Counted from the first letter of the stretch, positions 32,554 through 43,606 are shown. The stretch: DNA of 64,000 bases from Actinopolyspora mortivallis DSM 44261 (GCF_000384035.1 NZ_KB913024.1:201088-265087); one strand, 5' to 3'. Notes: generated by a model not told the origin, from the sequence alone. Program-made: numbers and translations.

Positions 32554-32736
32554 GTCACCGGGGCCAGTGGCTGCAGCCCGGTACGAGGCTCGCGACGAAC
32601 GGAGTTCCGTCACCCCGACCGACGGGGTCGTGGAGCGGAACCAGTACCCCGACTTCGTTTAGGCCAGGATCCAGACCGTGCTCCCGCGCGGTATCCGGGT
32701 CCGGGGAACCGAACGAGAAAGGTTGACAGGGTCACC

Positions 32737-33135
32737 ATGACGATGACCGATCCGATCGCAGACATGCTGACGCGTCTGCGCAACGGGAGTCGCGCCTACC
32801 ACGACGAAGTCGTGATGCCGCACTCCAAGCTCAAGGCGAACATCGCCGACATTCTTCAGCGTGAGGGCTACGTGGCCGGCTCTCGCGTGCAACAGGGCAC
32901 CAAGACCAAGGAACTGGTCGTGGAGCTCAAGTACGGCCCCAACCGCGAGAAGTCCATCACCGGGCTGCGCCGGGTCTCCAAGCCCGGGCTGCGGGTGTAT
33001 GCCAAGTCCACGAACCTGCCGAAGGTTCTGGGGGGACTGGGCATCGCCATCATCTCGACGTCGAGCGGCCTGCAAACGGACCGGCAAGCGATGCGTAATG
33101 GTGTGGGCGGGGAAGTCCTCGCCTACGTCTGGTGA
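32737..33135 (+). CDS. rpsH: Ribosomal protein uS8
   Basis: A 132-residue uS8 from ATG 32737 ([19 protein letters not shown]), the usual actinobacterial start. It is a central-domain assembly protein and, in E. coli, the spc operon repressor. The C-terminal [20 protein letters not shown] is conserved. 16 bases precede rplF. Confidence 0.99.
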   Translation: MTMTDPIADMLTRLRNGSRAYHDEVVMPHSKLKANIADILQREGYVAGSRVQQGTKTKELVVELKYGPNREKSITGLRRVSKPGLRVYAKSTNLPKVLGGLGIAIISTSSGLQTDRQAMRNGVGGEVLAYVW

Positions 33136-33151
33136 AGGAGGAGTCCACGGT

Positions 33152-33691
33152 ATGTCGCGCATCGGGAAGTTGCCGATCACCGTTCCCTCCGGCGTCGAGG
33201 TGGAGATCGACGGCCAGACGGTTACGGTGAGCGGCCCCAAGGGGAAACTGCACCAGCGTATTTCCGAGCCGATCAGGGTCGAGAAGGACTCCGACGGCTC
33301 GATCCTGGTCAAGCGTCCGGACGACGAGCGGGCCAGCCGTTCGTTGCACGGTCTGTCGCGCAGCTTGATCAACAACATGGTCCTCGGGGTCAGTCAGGGT
33401 TTCCAGAAGGACCTCGAGATCCAGGGTGTCGGTTACCGTGTGGTGCAGAAGGGTCAGAACCTCGAGTTCTCCCTGGGCTACAGCCACCCGGTGGTCATGG
33501 AACCGCCGGAGGGCATCGAGTTCGCCACGGACGGTCCGGCGAAGCTGTCGGTCAAGGGAATCGACAAGCAGCTCGTCGGAGAGGTAGCCGCCAGGATCCG
33601 CAAGCTGCGCCTGCCCGAGCCCTACAACGGGAAGGGTGTGCGCTACGCGGGCGAGAACATTCGCCGCAAGGTCGGGAAGACGGGTAAGTGA
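33152..33691 (+). CDS. rplF: Ribosomal protein uL6
   Basis: A 179-residue uL6 near the sarcin-ricin loop. It starts at ATG 33152 after GAAGGAGG ([17 protein letters not shown]). The C-terminal [18 protein letters not shown] is conserved. It ends three bases before the rplR start. Confidence 0.99.
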   Translation: MSRIGKLPITVPSGVEVEIDGQTVTVSGPKGKLHQRISEPIRVEKDSDGSILVKRPDDERASRSLHGLSRSLINNMVLGVSQGFQKDLEIQGVGYRVVQKGQNLEFSLGYSHPVVMEPPEGIEFATDGPAKLSVKGIDKQLVGEVAARIRKLRLPEPYNGKGVRYAGENIRRKVGKTGK

Positions 33692-33693
33692 CC

Positions 33694-34101
33694 ATGAGCG
33701 AGACCACCACAGCCACGAGGAAGCGCAAGCCGGTGGGCAAGAGCGTCGCGGGTGAGCGTCGTCGCGCCCGGGCCCAGCGGCACGCCCGTATCCGCAAGAA
33801 GATCAGCGGCACGCCCCAGCGTCCCCGGCTGGTCGTCAGTCGTTCGACGCGGCACATCGTCGCGCAGGTCATCGACGACACGATCGGGCACACCCTGGCA
33901 TCGGCGTCCACGCTGGAAGCGGACATGCGCACGTTCGAGGGCGACAAGAAGGCCCAGGCAACCCGGGTCGGCGAGCTGGTCGCGGAGCGTGCGAGCAAGG
34001 CAGGAATCGAGAAGGTGGTTTTCGACCGCGGTGGGCACGCCTACCACGGTCGGGTGGCCGCCCTCGCGGATGCCGCACGCGGCGGCGGTCTGGAGTTCTG
34101 A
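33694..34101 (+). CDS. rplR: Ribosomal protein uL18
   Basis: A 135-residue uL18, a 5S rRNA binder. ATG 33694 is taken as the start; GTG 33688, overlapping the rplF stop, would add two residues. The core begins [20 protein letters not shown] and ends [10 protein letters not shown]. Confidence 0.98.
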   Translation: MSETTTATRKRKPVGKSVAGERRRARAQRHARIRKKISGTPQRPRLVVSRSTRHIVAQVIDDTIGHTLASASTLEADMRTFEGDKKAQATRVGELVAERASKAGIEKVVFDRGGHAYHGRVAALADAARGGGLEF

Positions 34102-34167
34102 AGCGGTGCCCAGCAACCACTACGCCGTCGTACGAAGGATGACAGCACGTAACGGAAGGGACGCCTG

Positions 34168-34779
34168 ATGCCTGGACGCACTCGGCGTGAAGGCGGTTCG
34201 GAATCCGGCGGCAAGGACCGCAAGGACCGCCGCGACGGTGGCCGTGGCGGGGCGGCCCAGGAAAAATCCCCGCAGTTCGAGCGTGTCGTGACCATCAACA
34301 GGGTCGCGAAGGTCGTCAAGGGTGGCCGGCGGTTCAGTTTCACCGCCCTGGTCGTCTGTGGTGACGGCGACGGCCTCGTCGGCGTGGGCTACGGCAAGGC
34401 CAAGGAAGTGCCTTCCGCCATCGCCAAAGGGGTCGAGGAAGCCAAGAAGAACTACTTCCGCGTTCCGCGGGTCGGAGGCACGATCACGCACCCGGTTCAG
34501 GGTGAGGACGCCGCCGGCAAGGTGCTGCTGCGTCCGGCGAGCCCGGGTACCGGGGTCATCGCCGGTGGCCCGGTGCGTGCGGTGCTGGAGTGCGCCGGTG
34601 TGCACGACGTGCTGAGCAAGTCGTTGGGCAGCGGCAACGCCCTCAACATCGTGCAGGCGACCATCACGGCGCTGAAGGAACTCCAGCGTCCCGAGGAGGT
34701 CGCGGCTCGGCGTGGTCTTCCGTTGGAGGACGTCGCTCCGGCCAGGATGCTGCGCCAGCGCGCGGGTCAGGAGGTCTGA
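34168..34779 (+). CDS. rpsE: Ribosomal protein uS5
   Basis: A 203-residue uS5, involved in decoding fidelity and mRNA entry. An N-terminal extension of about 30 charged residues precedes [20 protein letters not shown]. The spectinomycin loop is conserved. It is followed six bases later by rpmD. Confidence 0.99.
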   Translation: MPGRTRREGGSESGGKDRKDRRDGGRGGAAQEKSPQFERVVTINRVAKVVKGGRRFSFTALVVCGDGDGLVGVGYGKAKEVPSAIAKGVEEAKKNYFRVPRVGGTITHPVQGEDAAGKVLLRPASPGTGVIAGGPVRAVLECAGVHDVLSKSLGSGNALNIVQATITALKELQRPEEVAARRGLPLEDVAPARMLRQRAGQEV

Positions 34780-34784
34780 ACCGG

Positions 34785-34967
34785 ATGAGTCAGCTGAAGA
34801 TCACCCAGAAGCGTGGACTGGTCGGGCGGAAGCCGAACCATCGCGAGACGATGCGGAGCCTCGGGCTGCGTAAGATCGGCCAGACCGTGATCCGCCCGGA
34901 CAATCCCATGGTCCGTGGCCAGATCCACACGGTCGGCCATCTCGTGTCGGTCGAGGAGGTCGAGTAA
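34785..34967 (+). CDS. rpmD: Ribosomal protein uL30
   Basis: A 60-residue uL30 ([18 protein letters not shown]) from ATG 34785. Its stop overlaps the rplO ATG (TAATG). Confidence 0.98.
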   Translation: MSQLKITQKRGLVGRKPNHRETMRSLGLRKIGQTVIRPDNPMVRGQIHTVGHLVSVEEVE

Positions 34968-35416
34968 TGACCATCAAGATTCATGATCTGCGGCCCGCTC
35001 CGGGAGCCAAGCGCGGCAAGATCCGTGTCGGTCGTGGTGAGGGTTCCAAGGGCAAGACCGCGGGCCGGGGCACGAAGGGCACGAAGGCCCGGAAGACCGT
35101 GCCGCCCGGTTTCGAGGGTGGGCAGATGCCGCTGCAGATGCGGCTGCCCAAGCTGCGTGGCTTCAAGAACCCGAACCGGGTCGAGTACAAGGGAGTCAAC
35201 GTCGGCAGGCTGGCCGAGGCCTTCCCGCGGGGAGGCACGGTCGGCGTCGAGGAGCTGATCGGTGCCGGGCTGCTGAAGAAGGGCCAGCTGGTCAAGATCC
35301 TCGGTGACGGTGACCTCGACGGCGTGAAGCTGGACGTGACCGCGCACGCGTTCACCGCCAGCGCCAGGGAGAAGATCACCGCCGCCGGTGGTACCGCCAC
35401 CAAGCGGGAACGCTGA
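34967..35416 (+). CDS. rplO: Ribosomal protein uL15
   Basis: A 149-residue uL15. The N-terminal basic loop [15 protein letters not shown] follows [20 protein letters not shown]. It is the last gene of the spc operon, with a terminator about 70 bases downstream separating it from secY. Confidence 0.99.
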   Translation: MTIKIHDLRPAPGAKRGKIRVGRGEGSKGKTAGRGTKGTKARKTVPPGFEGGQMPLQMRLPKLRGFKNPNRVEYKGVNVGRLAEAFPRGGTVGVEELIGAGLLKKGQLVKILGDGDLDGVKLDVTAHAFTASAREKITAAGGTATKRER

Positions 35417-35483
35417 GGATCCGCCGTATTCCTTCGGGTGGTTTTTCGCCGCCCGGGTTACGGCATGTGATCACCGGTCGAGA

Positions 35484-35523
35484 ACGGGGTCGGTCTTCCA
35501 CGGAAGGCCGACCCCGTTTGTGT
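35484..35523 (+). terminator. Terminator after rplO
   Basis: ACGGGGTCGGTCTT (from 35484) pairs with AAGGCCGACCCCGT (ending 35517), then TTGTGTG. It ends the spc transcript. Confidence 0.8.
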
Positions 35524-35859
35524 GCCCTCTGATCGGGGGACGCAGCATCGTCCGTGCGGCGGCGAGGACTCGACCGGAGGCCGCACTCGCCGCTTCCGAA
35601 CTCCCGCCACCCGTCCGATGGGCGCACCTTCGAGCCGGCGCACCTGTCGCGCCGGTCGGTGCTCACCCTCCGCGTCGGTCGGCTGTCCGTTTGTCGCCGC
35701 TGTGCGCAGGTGGCTACGAAAGATCGGGAGGATGCTGTTAGAGTCCGTGCGGCAGTTCCGTGTACGAACGGCACTGTTGACGGAATCCAGCCGTGGGCGA
35801 CTCGTGGGTCGGCCACCGACACCGGCCGGTGACTACCGGCTCGCGCACAGGAGGTCTGC
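35524..35859 (+). other. secY upstream region
   Basis: 336 bases with no credible gene. An extended -10 (TGT then TAGAGT, 35736-35744) is the best promoter candidate; no good -35 accompanies it. The resulting secY leader would be about 110 bases. Confidence 0.45.
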
Positions 35860-37173
35860 GTGCTCGGCGCATTCCGCTCGGCTCTGACAACGCCGGATCT
35901 GCGCCGCAAGATCCTGTTCACACTGGGGATCATCGTGCTGTACCGGCTCGGTGCCACGATTCCCTCCCCCGGGGTCTCCTACCCGAACATCCAACAGTGT
36001 GTTGAGGGTCTGAAGGGCGAGAACCAGAGCGTGTACTCGCTGCTCAACCTCTTCAGCGGCGGAGCCCTGCTCCAGCTGTCGGTGTTGTCGCTGGGCATCA
36101 TGCCCTACATCACCGCCAGCATCATCGTGCAGCTGTTGCAGGTGGTGATCCCGCGGTTCGAGCAGCTCAAGAAGGAGGGTCAGTCCGGCCAGGCCAAGCT
36201 GACGCAGTACACCCGCTACCTCACGGTGGCGCTGGCCGTGCTGCAGGCGACGGGAATCGTCGCGCTGGCCGTGCGCGGGCAGCTCTTCCCGGGCTGCCAG
36301 CGGGAGGTCATCCCGGACGGCTCGGTGCTGAACATGGTGGTCATCGTCGTCACGATGACCGCGGGCGCGGCACTGCTGATGTGGATGGGCGAGCTGATCA
36401 CCGAGCGCGGTGTCGGCAACGGCATGTCGCTGTTGATCTTCACCTCGATCGCCGCCCGCATTCCCGCCGAGGGCGGCAAGATCCTGACCAACAGCGGCGG
36501 CTTCGTGTTCGCCGTGATCTGCGCCTTCGGTCTGGTCATCATCGCCAGCGTCGTGTTCGTCGAGCAGGCCCAGCGGCGGATTCCGGTGCAGTACGCCAAG
36601 CGCATGATCGGGCGCAGGATGTACGGCGGGACCTCCACCTACCTGCCGCTGAAGGTGAACCAGGCCGGTGTCATCCCGGTCATCTTCGGGTCCTCGCTGC
36701 TGTACCTGCCCCAGCTGCTCGGCCAGCTGGCGGGCAACCAGAACACCTGGTGGGCCAGGTTCATCCAGAACTACATCGTGGATCCCTCCAGCTGGGTGCA
36801 CATCCTGCTGTACATGGCGATGATCATCTTCTTCGCCTACTTCTACGTCTCGATCACGTTCAACCCGGAGGAACGTGCCGACGAGATGAAGAAGTTCGGC
36901 GGGTTCATCCCCGGCATCCGTCCCGGGCGGCCCACCGCCGAGTACCTCGGGTTCGTGCTCTCCCGGATCACGCTGCCCGGCGCGCTCTACCTCGGTATCA
37001 TCGCGGTGCTGCCGAACTTCTTCCTCGGTGTCACCGGCGGGGACCAGAGCGGGGCACAGAACTTCCCGTTCGGCGGGACGGCGGTGCTGATCATGGTCAA
37101 CGTGGGTCTGGACACCGTCAAACAGGTGGAGAGCCAGCTTACGCAGCGCAGTTACGAGGGTTTCCTCCGGTAG
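35860..37173 (+). CDS. secY: Protein translocase subunit SecY
   Basis: A 437-residue, ten-helix membrane channel from GTG 35860 with AGGAGG seven bases upstream. TM1 is [20 protein letters not shown]; the plug follows in [20 protein letters not shown]. The cytoplasmic loop [20 protein letters not shown] and the tail QRSYEGFLR are conserved. With SecE and SecG (elsewhere) it forms the general export pore. adk and map follow. Confidence 0.99.
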   Translation: MLGAFRSALTTPDLRRKILFTLGIIVLYRLGATIPSPGVSYPNIQQCVEGLKGENQSVYSLLNLFSGGALLQLSVLSLGIMPYITASIIVQLLQVVIPRFEQLKKEGQSGQAKLTQYTRYLTVALAVLQATGIVALAVRGQLFPGCQREVIPDGSVLNMVVIVVTMTAGAALLMWMGELITERGVGNGMSLLIFTSIAARIPAEGGKILTNSGGFVFAVICAFGLVIIASVVFVEQAQRRIPVQYAKRMIGRRMYGGTSTYLPLKVNQAGVIPVIFGSSLLYLPQLLGQLAGNQNTWWARFIQNYIVDPSSWVHILLYMAMIIFFAYFYVSITFNPEERADEMKKFGGFIPGIRPGRPTAEYLGFVLSRITLPGALYLGIIAVLPNFFLGVTGGDQSGAQNFPFGGTAVLIMVNVGLDTVKQVESQLTQRSYEGFLR

Positions 37174-37456
37174 GATCGAAGTCCGCGCGGACGGTGGCTT
37201 CCGTCCGCTTCCGGAGTGGCGTTCGTCCGATGGGCGGGTACCGGCGGGAGTGGTTTCCCACACTTCAGGCGTAAGCCATGGCGGAATCGGCGGCTTCGGT
37301 TACGGTGTCGATCGCTCGGTGTCCGCACAGCCGGTTACCTCGGCGGAGAGGTCCGTGGGAGATCGGAACAGGACGCGGACGTGCGATGACAGACGGGCCC
37401 GAGCGCCCGCCAAACGGTGGCCAAGCCACCATCACGGATTCGGAGGCAGACCCTTG

Positions 37457-38008
37457 GTGCGATTGGTTCTGGTCGGCCCGCCCGGTGCGGGCAAAGGCAC
37501 CCAAGCGGCCGTGCTGAGTGAACATCTCGCGGTCCCCCACATCTCCAGTGGCGATCTGTTCCGGGAGAACATCGACAACGCCACGCCACTGGGCAAGGAG
37601 GCCAAGAGCTATCTCGACGCCGGTGAACTGGTACCGGACGAGGTCACCAACGAGATGGTGCGCCAGCGCCTGAAGGCGGCCGACGCGGCCGAGGGCTTTC
37701 TGCTCGACGGATTCCCGCGCACCACGCCGCAGGCCGACGTGCTCAACGGCATCCTCACCGAGAACGGCATGGAACTCACCGCCGTCGTGCAGTTCGAGGT
37801 CCCCCGCGAGGAGCTCGTCCGCCGCCTGCTGGAGCGCGGACGCTCCGACGACACCGAGGACCTCATCCGGCGCAGGCTGGACGTGTACGACTCGGAGACG
37901 GCGCCGCTGTTGGACTACTACCGGGACAAGCTGATCACGATCGACGCGTTCGGGCCGGTGGAGGAGGTCTCCTCCCGGGCGCTGGAGGCCCTGCGCACCC
38001 GCACCTGA
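37457..38008 (+). CDS. adk: Adenylate kinase, short (LID-less) form
   Basis: A 183-residue kinase converting AMP and ATP to 2 ADP. The P-loop is [10 protein letters not shown] (residues 7-16), and DGFPRT is present. The region after [15 protein letters not shown] lacks the insertion of about 27 residues that forms the long LID, as in other actinobacteria. GTG 37457 gives the family start; TTG 37454 is also well placed behind GGAGG. A 283-base gap separates it from secY. Confidence 0.97.
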   Translation: MRLVLVGPPGAGKGTQAAVLSEHLAVPHISSGDLFRENIDNATPLGKEAKSYLDAGELVPDEVTNEMVRQRLKAADAAEGFLLDGFPRTTPQADVLNGILTENGMELTAVVQFEVPREELVRRLLERGRSDDTEDLIRRRLDVYDSETAPLLDYYRDKLITIDAFGPVEEVSSRALEALRTRT

Positions 38009-38082
38009 GACCCCGGTGTGGGGAGACTCCCGGTACGGAGGCGGTGCGCGCGTCCCAGCGCAGAACGACTATGGTCGGTCGG

Positions 38083-38132
38083 ACGGGGCCGGCTGTGCCC
38101 ACCACGGCACGGCCGGCCCCGTTCCGTTGTTT
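38083..38132 (+). terminator. Terminator after adk
   Basis: ACGGGGCCGG (from 38083) pairs with CCGGCCCCGT (ending 38122) in a long stem with inner TGTGCC/GGCA pairing. It is followed by TCCGTTGTTTCC. map may thus have its own promoter downstream. Confidence 0.7.
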
Positions 38133-38223
38133 CCGGGCACGGCAGTCGGGTGCTCCGGTGAGGAACGCACGGTGGTCGCCCGAGAGGAGTTCGGGGCCGC
38201 CGAGCAGGACGAGAGGGGACACA

Positions 38224-39009
38224 GTGCTTCGGCGGGGCAAGGGCATCGAGGTGAAGACGAAGGGCGAGATCGAGGCCATGCGGGCCTCCGGTCTCGTGGT
38301 GGCACGTGCGCTGGCCGCGGTGACCGAGCGGGCCCGGCCCGGCGTCAGCACCGCGGAACTCGACTCCGTGGCCGAGAGCGTCATCCGGGAGGCCGGGGCG
38401 GTGCCCTCCTTCAAGGGATACCACGGTTTTCCGGGGTCGATCTGTGCCTCGGTCAACGAGAAGGTCGTGCACGGCATCCCCTCCGAACAGGAGGTGCTCG
38501 CCGACGGTGACCTGATCTCGGTGGACTGCGGGGCGATCCTGGACGGGTGGCACGGCGACTCCGCCGTGACCATCCCGGTGGGCTCGGTCAGCGCCCGCGA
38601 CCGGGCCCTGTCCGCGGCGACCGAGCGCGCGATGTGGGCGGGGATCGACCAGATGGTGGCGGGCAACCGGCTGACCGACATCTCGCACGCCGTGGAGTCC
38701 GCCGCGCGGGCGGCGGCCTCCTCCGACGGGACCGACTACGGGATCATCGCCGAGTACGGCGGGCACGGGATCGGCACGCGGATGCACATGGAGCCGTTCC
38801 TGCCCAACCTCGGCAGGCCCGGCAAGGGGCCGAAGCTGCGGGAGGGCATGGCTCTGGCCGTGGAGCCCATGCTCACGCTCGGTCCTCCGGACACCGAGGA
38901 GCTCGACGACGAGTGGACCGTGGTCACGCTGGACGGTTCCCGCGCCGCGCACTGGGAACACACGGTGGCGGTCACCGCCGACGGTCCCTGGGTACTGACC
39001 GCCTTCTGA
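38224..39009 (+). CDS. map: Methionine aminopeptidase
   Basis: A 261-residue type I enzyme removing initiator Met from new proteins. It starts at GTG 38224 behind GAGAGGGG. The metal-binding residues sit in [37 protein letters not shown] and the terminal WEHTVAVT. There is no N-terminal zinc-finger extension. The secY-adk-map order is classical. Confidence 0.98.
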   Translation: MLRRGKGIEVKTKGEIEAMRASGLVVARALAAVTERARPGVSTAELDSVAESVIREAGAVPSFKGYHGFPGSICASVNEKVVHGIPSEQEVLADGDLISVDCGAILDGWHGDSAVTIPVGSVSARDRALSAATERAMWAGIDQMVAGNRLTDISHAVESAARAAASSDGTDYGIIAEYGGHGIGTRMHMEPFLPNLGRPGKGPKLREGMALAVEPMLTLGPPDTEELDDEWTVVTLDGSRAAHWEHTVAVTADGPWVLTAF

Positions 39010-39060
39010 GAAAGTCTTTCGGAACGTGCTCGTCGGGCCCGAGCCGGGCATCGCCCGTTC

Positions 39061-39095
39061 GGGGCACACCACACGGGGCCTCCGCGGTGTGCCCC
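39061..39095. terminator. Convergent terminator between map and the methyltransferase
   Basis: GGGGCACACC (39061-39070) pairs perfectly with GGTGTGCCCC (39086-39095). Its symmetric placement suits both strands. Confidence 0.65.
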
Positions 39096-39151
39096 GCCGT
39101 CCGGGGTCACCCCGCGGCGCTCGCGGGGCCACGCCGTGGACCGGGCCGGGG

Positions 39152-39802
39152 TCAGTCGCGTTCGGGCAGCGGTCCGGTGCAGGCGTAGTGCAGCAGTGGG
39201 GGGAGGTTGCGCCAGACGATCCGGGTTCCGACCTCGGCGAAGGTCGAGTGCAGTTCCGCCCGGAAGCGCTTGCCCCCGGGGCTGTGCTGCATCGGCAGAC
39301 AGGCGAGGGCGGTGAACCGCCCCTCGGGGGTGAGCACCCGACGACACTGGTCCAGGATGTCGCGCTGGACGTCGGCGGCCAGCAGGGACCACGGTATGCT
39401 GCTGACGATCGCGTCGGCGGAGTCGACGCCGAGCCGGGTGAGGGTGTGCCGCAGTTCGCGCGCGTCCGCGTGGACGCTCTCCATACCGGGTATGCGGGCA
39501 CGCAGGTGCCGGACGAGGTCCTCGTTCAGTTCGATGCCGACGTGTCGGCCCGTGGCCGGAAGCCTGGTGTGAATTTCGTCGCTGAGCGAGCCTGTTCCCG
39601 GGCCGAGCTCCACCACCGTGGGGGAGCCGGTGGTGGGCAGGAACCGGGCCACCGTTCTGGCCACGGCCTTCGACGTCGGGGTGGCCGCTCCGACGGTCGT
39701 GGGGTTGCGCAGGGCGGTGGCGAAAAAACGCCGGTACTCCGCGAGGGCGGGGCTGTCGGTCATCCGGCGCGGGACGTGTTTGCCGTGGTGTTGGGCTGTC
39801 AC
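39152..39802 (-). CDS. PmtA-like (phospholipid N-methyltransferase type) SAM methyltransferase
   Basis: A 216-residue class I methyltransferase. The SAM-binding motif I is VVELGPGTGSL (63-73). The acidic residue after the next strand is in GIELNEDLV, and SSIPW takes the place of the motif IV N/DPPF. A family-typical LRNPTTVGAATPTSKAVA precedes it. This pattern matches phospholipid N-methyltransferase PmtA and its relatives; rRNA adenine dimethylases are more distant. The substrate is unproven. GTG 39802 has GGAG upstream. It is on the opposite strand to all its neighbours and splits map from infA. Confidence 0.8.
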   Translation of the reverse strand: MTAQHHGKHVPRRMTDSPALAEYRRFFATALRNPTTVGAATPTSKAVARTVARFLPTTGSPTVVELGPGTGSLSDEIHTRLPATGRHVGIELNEDLVRHLRARIPGMESVHADARELRHTLTRLGVDSADAIVSSIPWSLLAADVQRDILDQCRRVLTPEGRFTALACLPMQHSPGGKRFRAELHSTFAEVGTRIVWRNLPPLLHYACTGPLPERD

Positions 39803-40270
39803 CTGTTCTCCTCGTGTGCCTGCCGGTGGGGGCGTGGCAGCGCCCCCCGTTGACCGCCGACGACGGCGCGGGCTGTTACCGTCGGCTGTTCTCCGACGGT
39901 GCGACTGATACTTTTCGTGTTCACGGAATCACTCCATGTCGGTCGACACGCCATGTCCAGCCCCGATTTGGGTGGCATTCGCGTGTGCGCGTACAGTGGA
40001 GGACCGGCGCACTCGTGGCGTCGGTTCGTCATGCCGTTCTGCTCGCAGGAGCAGCCGTGATCCAGCGGGTGGGTCAAGGCATGGTCTTTCCGTACGGGGA
40101 CGACCGCGGTTCCTGCGGTGTGTCGTCGAGGCTAACTCGTCGACGGCGGCGGAACCCACGGACCGCGCAGGGGTGAGCCTGCCCTTGGTGCCGGTTCCGG
40201 CGTCCAGCGGGAAGAAAGCGGTACGCGATACCGAGAAGATGAACTGTCACCGTCACGAAACGCGGAGGAC
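39803..40270. other. Divergent region between the methyltransferase and infA
   Basis: 468 bases with no credible gene. It holds the infA promoter candidate and, about 325 bases before infA, CGACACG (39944) and CGTGT (39982), which weakly resemble the rpsL/rpsJ leader dyad. Confidence 0.45.
39968..39997 (+). promoter_or_regulatory. Candidate infA operon promoter
   Basis: TTGGGT at 39968-39973, 18 bases, then TACAGT at 39992-39997. It would give a leader of about 265 bases for infA. Confidence 0.45.
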
Positions 40271-40492
40271 ATGGGCAAAAAGGACGGGGCCATTGAGGTC
40301 GAGGGTCGGGTGATAGAGCCGCTCCCCAACGCGACCTTCCGGGTCGAGCTGGAGAACGGCCACAAGGTCCTCGCGCACATCAGTGGCAAGATGCGCCAGC
40401 ACTACATCCGCATCCTGCCCGAGGACAAGGTCGTCGTGGAGCTGTCTCCCTACGACCTCTCCCGTGGGCGCATTGTCTACCGCTACAAGTGA
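40271..40492 (+). CDS. infA: Translation initiation factor IF-1
   Basis: A 73-residue OB-fold protein that occupies the A site during initiation ([20 protein letters not shown], ending GRIVYRYK). It starts at ATG 40271 with GGAGG upstream. It is the first gene of the alpha-operon group, followed by rpmJ. Confidence 0.99.
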   Translation: MGKKDGAIEVEGRVIEPLPNATFRVELENGHKVLAHISGKMRQHYIRILPEDKVVVELSPYDLSRGRIVYRYK

Positions 40493-40546
40493 CCTCCACG
40501 GTGTCCGGGATTGACGGACACGCTTGGCGAGCAGGGGAGCACGGCC

Positions 40547-40660
40547 GTGAAGGTCAAACCGAGTGTGAAGAGGATCTGCGACAAGTGCCAGGTGATTCGT
40601 CGGCACGGACGAGTCCTTGTGATCTGTGACAACGGGCGTCACAAGCAGCGTCAGGGCTGA
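40547..40660 (+). CDS. rpmJ: Ribosomal protein bL36, zinc (C+) form
   Basis: A 37-residue protein: [20 protein letters not shown] and a basic tail. The zinc ligands are C11, C14, C27 and H32. It starts at GTG 40547 with GGGGAG upstream. Actinobacteria often carry a zinc-free bL36 paralogue elsewhere. Confidence 0.97.
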   Translation: MKVKPSVKRICDKCQVIRRHGRVLVICDNGRHKQRQG

Positions 40661-40894
40661 CCGGCAGCCGGTCGTCGCAGCGGCCGGACACAACGAAGAA
40701 CAAGCGACAAGGGACCTCCCCGGAACCTGCCGGCTCGGGAGTTGAGTCGGTCCACCCCCGGAACCAGGCCGGGGCTTCGTGCACGGCGGTGGTTGTCCCG
40801 GCGGCCCCACGGGGACCCGCACGGGCAGGCGTGCCACCGGCACGGGGACGGTCGGGGAGAAGACCTGGAACGACGAGTGAGGAGTACCTGCCAG

Positions 40895-41272
40895 ATGGCA
40901 AGGCTCGCTGGTGTCGACCTCCCGCGTGACAAACGCATCGAGGTCGCGCTGACCTACATCTACGGCATCGGCCGCAGCAGTTCGAGGACGATCCTGCAGA
41001 CCACGGGTATCCCCTTCGACACCCGTGCGAAGGACCTCGACGACGACCAGCTCTCGGCGCTGCGTGAGCACGTCGAGAACAACTACCGGGTCGAGGGTGA
41101 CCTTCGCCGCGAGGTCCAGGCCGATATTCGCCGGAAGATCGAGATCGGTTCCTACGCGGGGATGCGGCACCGCCGCCACCTGCCGCTGAACGGGCAGCGG
41201 ACCAAGACCAACGCCCGTACTCGCAAGGGACCGAAGAAGACGGTCGCGGGCAAGAAGAAGGCCAGGAAGTAA
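40895..41272 (+). CDS. rpsM: Ribosomal protein uS13
   Basis: A 125-residue uS13 ([20 protein letters not shown]) from ATG 40895 behind GTGAGGAG. It contacts P-site tRNA and the 50S bridge. The helix-two-turn-helix [14 protein letters not shown] and the basic tail are present. 234 bases separate it from rpmJ. Confidence 0.99.
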   Translation: MARLAGVDLPRDKRIEVALTYIYGIGRSSSRTILQTTGIPFDTRAKDLDDDQLSALREHVENNYRVEGDLRREVQADIRRKIEIGSYAGMRHRRHLPLNGQRTKTNARTRKGPKKTVAGKKKARK

Positions 41273-41295
41273 ACCTCGCGAGGAGCTGAGTAGTA

Positions 41296-41700
41296 GTGCC
41301 ACCGAAGGGACGCGCCGGGGCCGTCAAGAAGGTCCGGCGCAAGGAGAAAAAGAACGTAGCGCACGGACAGGCGCACATCAAGAGCACCTTCAACAACACG
41401 ATCGTGTCGATCACCGACACCGTCGGTTCGGTGATCAGCTGGGCCTCCGCCGGGCACGTCGGTTTCAAGGGCTCGCGCAAGTCCACTCCGTTCGCGGCCC
41501 AGATGGCCGCGGAGAACGCCGCCCGCAAGGCGGCCGAGCACGGCATGAAGAAGGTCGACGTCTTCGTCAAGGGCCCCGGTTCCGGTCGGGAGACGGCGAT
41601 CCGTTCGCTGCAGGCCGCGGGTCTCGAAGTGGGCACCATCCAGGACGTGACCCCGCAGCCGCACAACGGCTGCCGCCCGCCGAAGCGGCGTCGGGTCTGA
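41296..41700 (+). CDS. rpsK: Ribosomal protein uS11
   Basis: A 134-residue uS11 from GTG 41296 behind GAGGAG, forming the 30S platform. [16 protein letters not shown] and [13 protein letters not shown] are family-typical. Confidence 0.99.
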   Translation: MPPKGRAGAVKKVRRKEKKNVAHGQAHIKSTFNNTIVSITDTVGSVISWASAGHVGFKGSRKSTPFAAQMAAENAARKAAEHGMKKVDVFVKGPGSGRETAIRSLQAAGLEVGTIQDVTPQPHNGCRPPKRRRV

Positions 41701-41724
41701 GAAGCGGGAGAGGAGTAGACACCA

Positions 41725-42330
41725 ATGGCTCGTTACACCGGTCCCGCGACCCGCAAGTCCCGCCGGTTGAAGGTCGATCTCGTCGGCGGCGACCAGTCGT
41801 TCGAACGTCGTCCGTACCCGCCGGGGCAGCACGGTCGTGGGCGCATCAAGGAGACCGAGTACCTCCTGCAGCTGCAGGAGAAGCAGAAGGCCCGCTACAC
41901 GTACGGGGTGCTGGAGAAGCAGTTCCGCTCCTACTACGAGGAGGCCAACCGCAGGCCCGGCAAGACCGGTGACAACCTGCTGCAGCTGCTGGAAGCCCGC
42001 CTGGACAACGTGGTCTACCGCGCGGGAATCGCGCGTACCCGCAGGCAGGCCCGCCAACTGGTGAACCACGGACACTTCCTGGTCAACGGCCGGAAGGTGG
42101 ACATCCCGAGCTACCAGGTCTCGAAGTTCGACATCATCGACGTCAAGCCGAAGTCGCTGAACACGACGCCGTTCATCATCGCCAAGGAAACCCTGGGCGA
42201 GCGGCCCGCTCCGGCCTGGCTGCAGGTGGTGCCGTCTTCGCTGCGGATCCTGGTGCACCAGCTGCCGGAACGGGCACAGATCGACACGCCGGTCACCGAG
42301 CAGCTCATCGTCGAGCTCTACTCGAAGTGA
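41725..42330 (+). CDS. rpsD: Ribosomal protein uS4, zinc-free form
   Basis: A 201-residue uS4, a primary 16S assembly protein and, in E. coli, the alpha-operon repressor. There is no cysteine, so this is the C- form without the N-terminal zinc finger. The S4 domain is [23 protein letters not shown]-rich hairpin follows in the gap to rpoA. Confidence 0.98.
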   Translation: MARYTGPATRKSRRLKVDLVGGDQSFERRPYPPGQHGRGRIKETEYLLQLQEKQKARYTYGVLEKQFRSYYEEANRRPGKTGDNLLQLLEARLDNVVYRAGIARTRRQARQLVNHGHFLVNGRKVDIPSYQVSKFDIIDVKPKSLNTTPFIIAKETLGERPAPAWLQVVPSSLRILVHQLPERAQIDTPVTEQLIVELYSK

Positions 42331-42378
42331 CACTGGGCGGAGCGGCTACCGCACCGATGGCTGCTCCGCGGTCCGGTA

Positions 42379-42405
42379 CGGGTGGGGGTGTGCCACACCC
42401 CCACC
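42379..42405 (+). other. Hairpin between rpsD and rpoA
   Basis: GGGTGGGGGTGTG and ACACCCCCACCC form a near-perfect stem of about 12 bp. No T-run follows, so partial termination or mRNA processing is possible. Confidence 0.45.
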
Positions 42406-42481
42406 CCGCCCACTGTTCGCAGCGGGCACGCCATCCCTTCGGCGTAAAATGGCGGGCGCCGTGTGGAAAGGAAAAACGACA

Positions 42482-43606
42482 GTGCTCATCTCCCAGCGAC
42501 CCTCACTGTCCGAGGAGCCTATTTCGGAGACGCGCTCCCGGTTCACTTTCGAGCCGCTGGAGCCCGGCTTCGGTTACACCCTCGGCAATTCGCTCCGCCG
42601 TGCCCTGCTGTCCTCGATCCCGGGCGCGGCCGTGACCAGCCTGCGTATCGACGGTGTGCTCCACGAATTCACCACGATTCCGGGGGTCAAGGAAGACGTT
42701 ACCGACATCATCCTGAATATCAAAGAGCTCGTCGTCAGTTCCGAGGACGACGAGCCGGTCACCATGTACCTGCGCAAGCAGGGCCCCGGTGACGTCACCG
42801 CCGCCGACATCGTCCCCCCGGCCGGTGTGACCGTGCACAACCCCGATCTCCACATCGCCACGCTCAACTCGAAGGGCAAGCTGGAGATCGAGCTCGTGGT
42901 GGAGCGCGGACGCGGTTACGTCCCCGCCGCGCAGAACAAGGAGTCCGGCGCCGAGATCGGCCGGATCCCCGTGGACTCGATCTACTCGCCGGTACGCAAC
43001 GTCTCCTTCGACGTCACCTCGACCCGTGTCGAACAGCGCACGGACTTCAACAAGCTCGTGCTCGACGTGGAGACCAAGCCCTCGATCACCGCGCGGGACG
43101 CGGTGGCCTCGGCGGGTCGCACCCTGGTCGAGCTGTTCGGCCTGGCCCGGGAACTCAACGTCGACGCGGAAGGGATCGAGATCGGCCCCTCGCCGGCCGA
43201 GGCGGACACGATCGCCGCCTACTCGATGCCCATCGAGGATCTCGACCTGACGGTGCGCTCGTACAACTGCCTCAAGCGCGAGGGCATCCACACCGTCGGC
43301 GAACTGGTCTCGCGCAGCGAGGCGGATCTGTTGGACATTCGTAACTTCGGTGCGAAGTCCATCGACGAAGTCAAGATGAAACTGGTCGGTCTGGGCCTGA
43401 CGCTGAAGGACAGCCCGCCCGGATTCGACCCGTCGGCCGCGGCCGCCGAGTACCCCTCCGAGAGCTGGTCGGAGGAAACCAGCATGCCGCAGGGGATGTC
43501 GTCCCCCGGTGGTTTCGACACCGGTTTCGGTGGCGGTTACGACAGCGGCTTCGACAACGGCTATGACGACGACGGCCAGGACTACGCGGAGACGGAGCAG
43601 CTGTAA
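42482..43606 (+). CDS. rpoA: RNA polymerase alpha subunit
   Basis: A 374-residue alpha subunit from GTG 42482 ([12 protein letters not shown]). The N-terminal dimerisation domain includes [20 protein letters not shown]. The C-terminal domain, which contacts UP elements and activators, is in [16 protein letters not shown]. After about residue 325 a tail of about 45 residues is Gly/Asp/Tyr/Ser-rich and acidic. It is co-transcribed with rpsD and rplQ. Confidence 0.99.
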   Translation: MLISQRPSLSEEPISETRSRFTFEPLEPGFGYTLGNSLRRALLSSIPGAAVTSLRIDGVLHEFTTIPGVKEDVTDIILNIKELVVSSEDDEPVTMYLRKQGPGDVTAADIVPPAGVTVHNPDLHIATLNSKGKLEIELVVERGRGYVPAAQNKESGAEIGRIPVDSIYSPVRNVSFDVTSTRVEQRTDFNKLVLDVETKPSITARDAVASAGRTLVELFGLARELNVDAEGIEIGPSPAEADTIAAYSMPIEDLDLTVRSYNCLKREGIHTVGELVSRSEADLLDIRNFGAKSIDEVKMKLVGLGLTLKDSPPGFDPSAAAAEYPSESWSEETSMPQGMSSPGGFDTGFGGGYDSGFDNGYDDDGQDYAETEQL

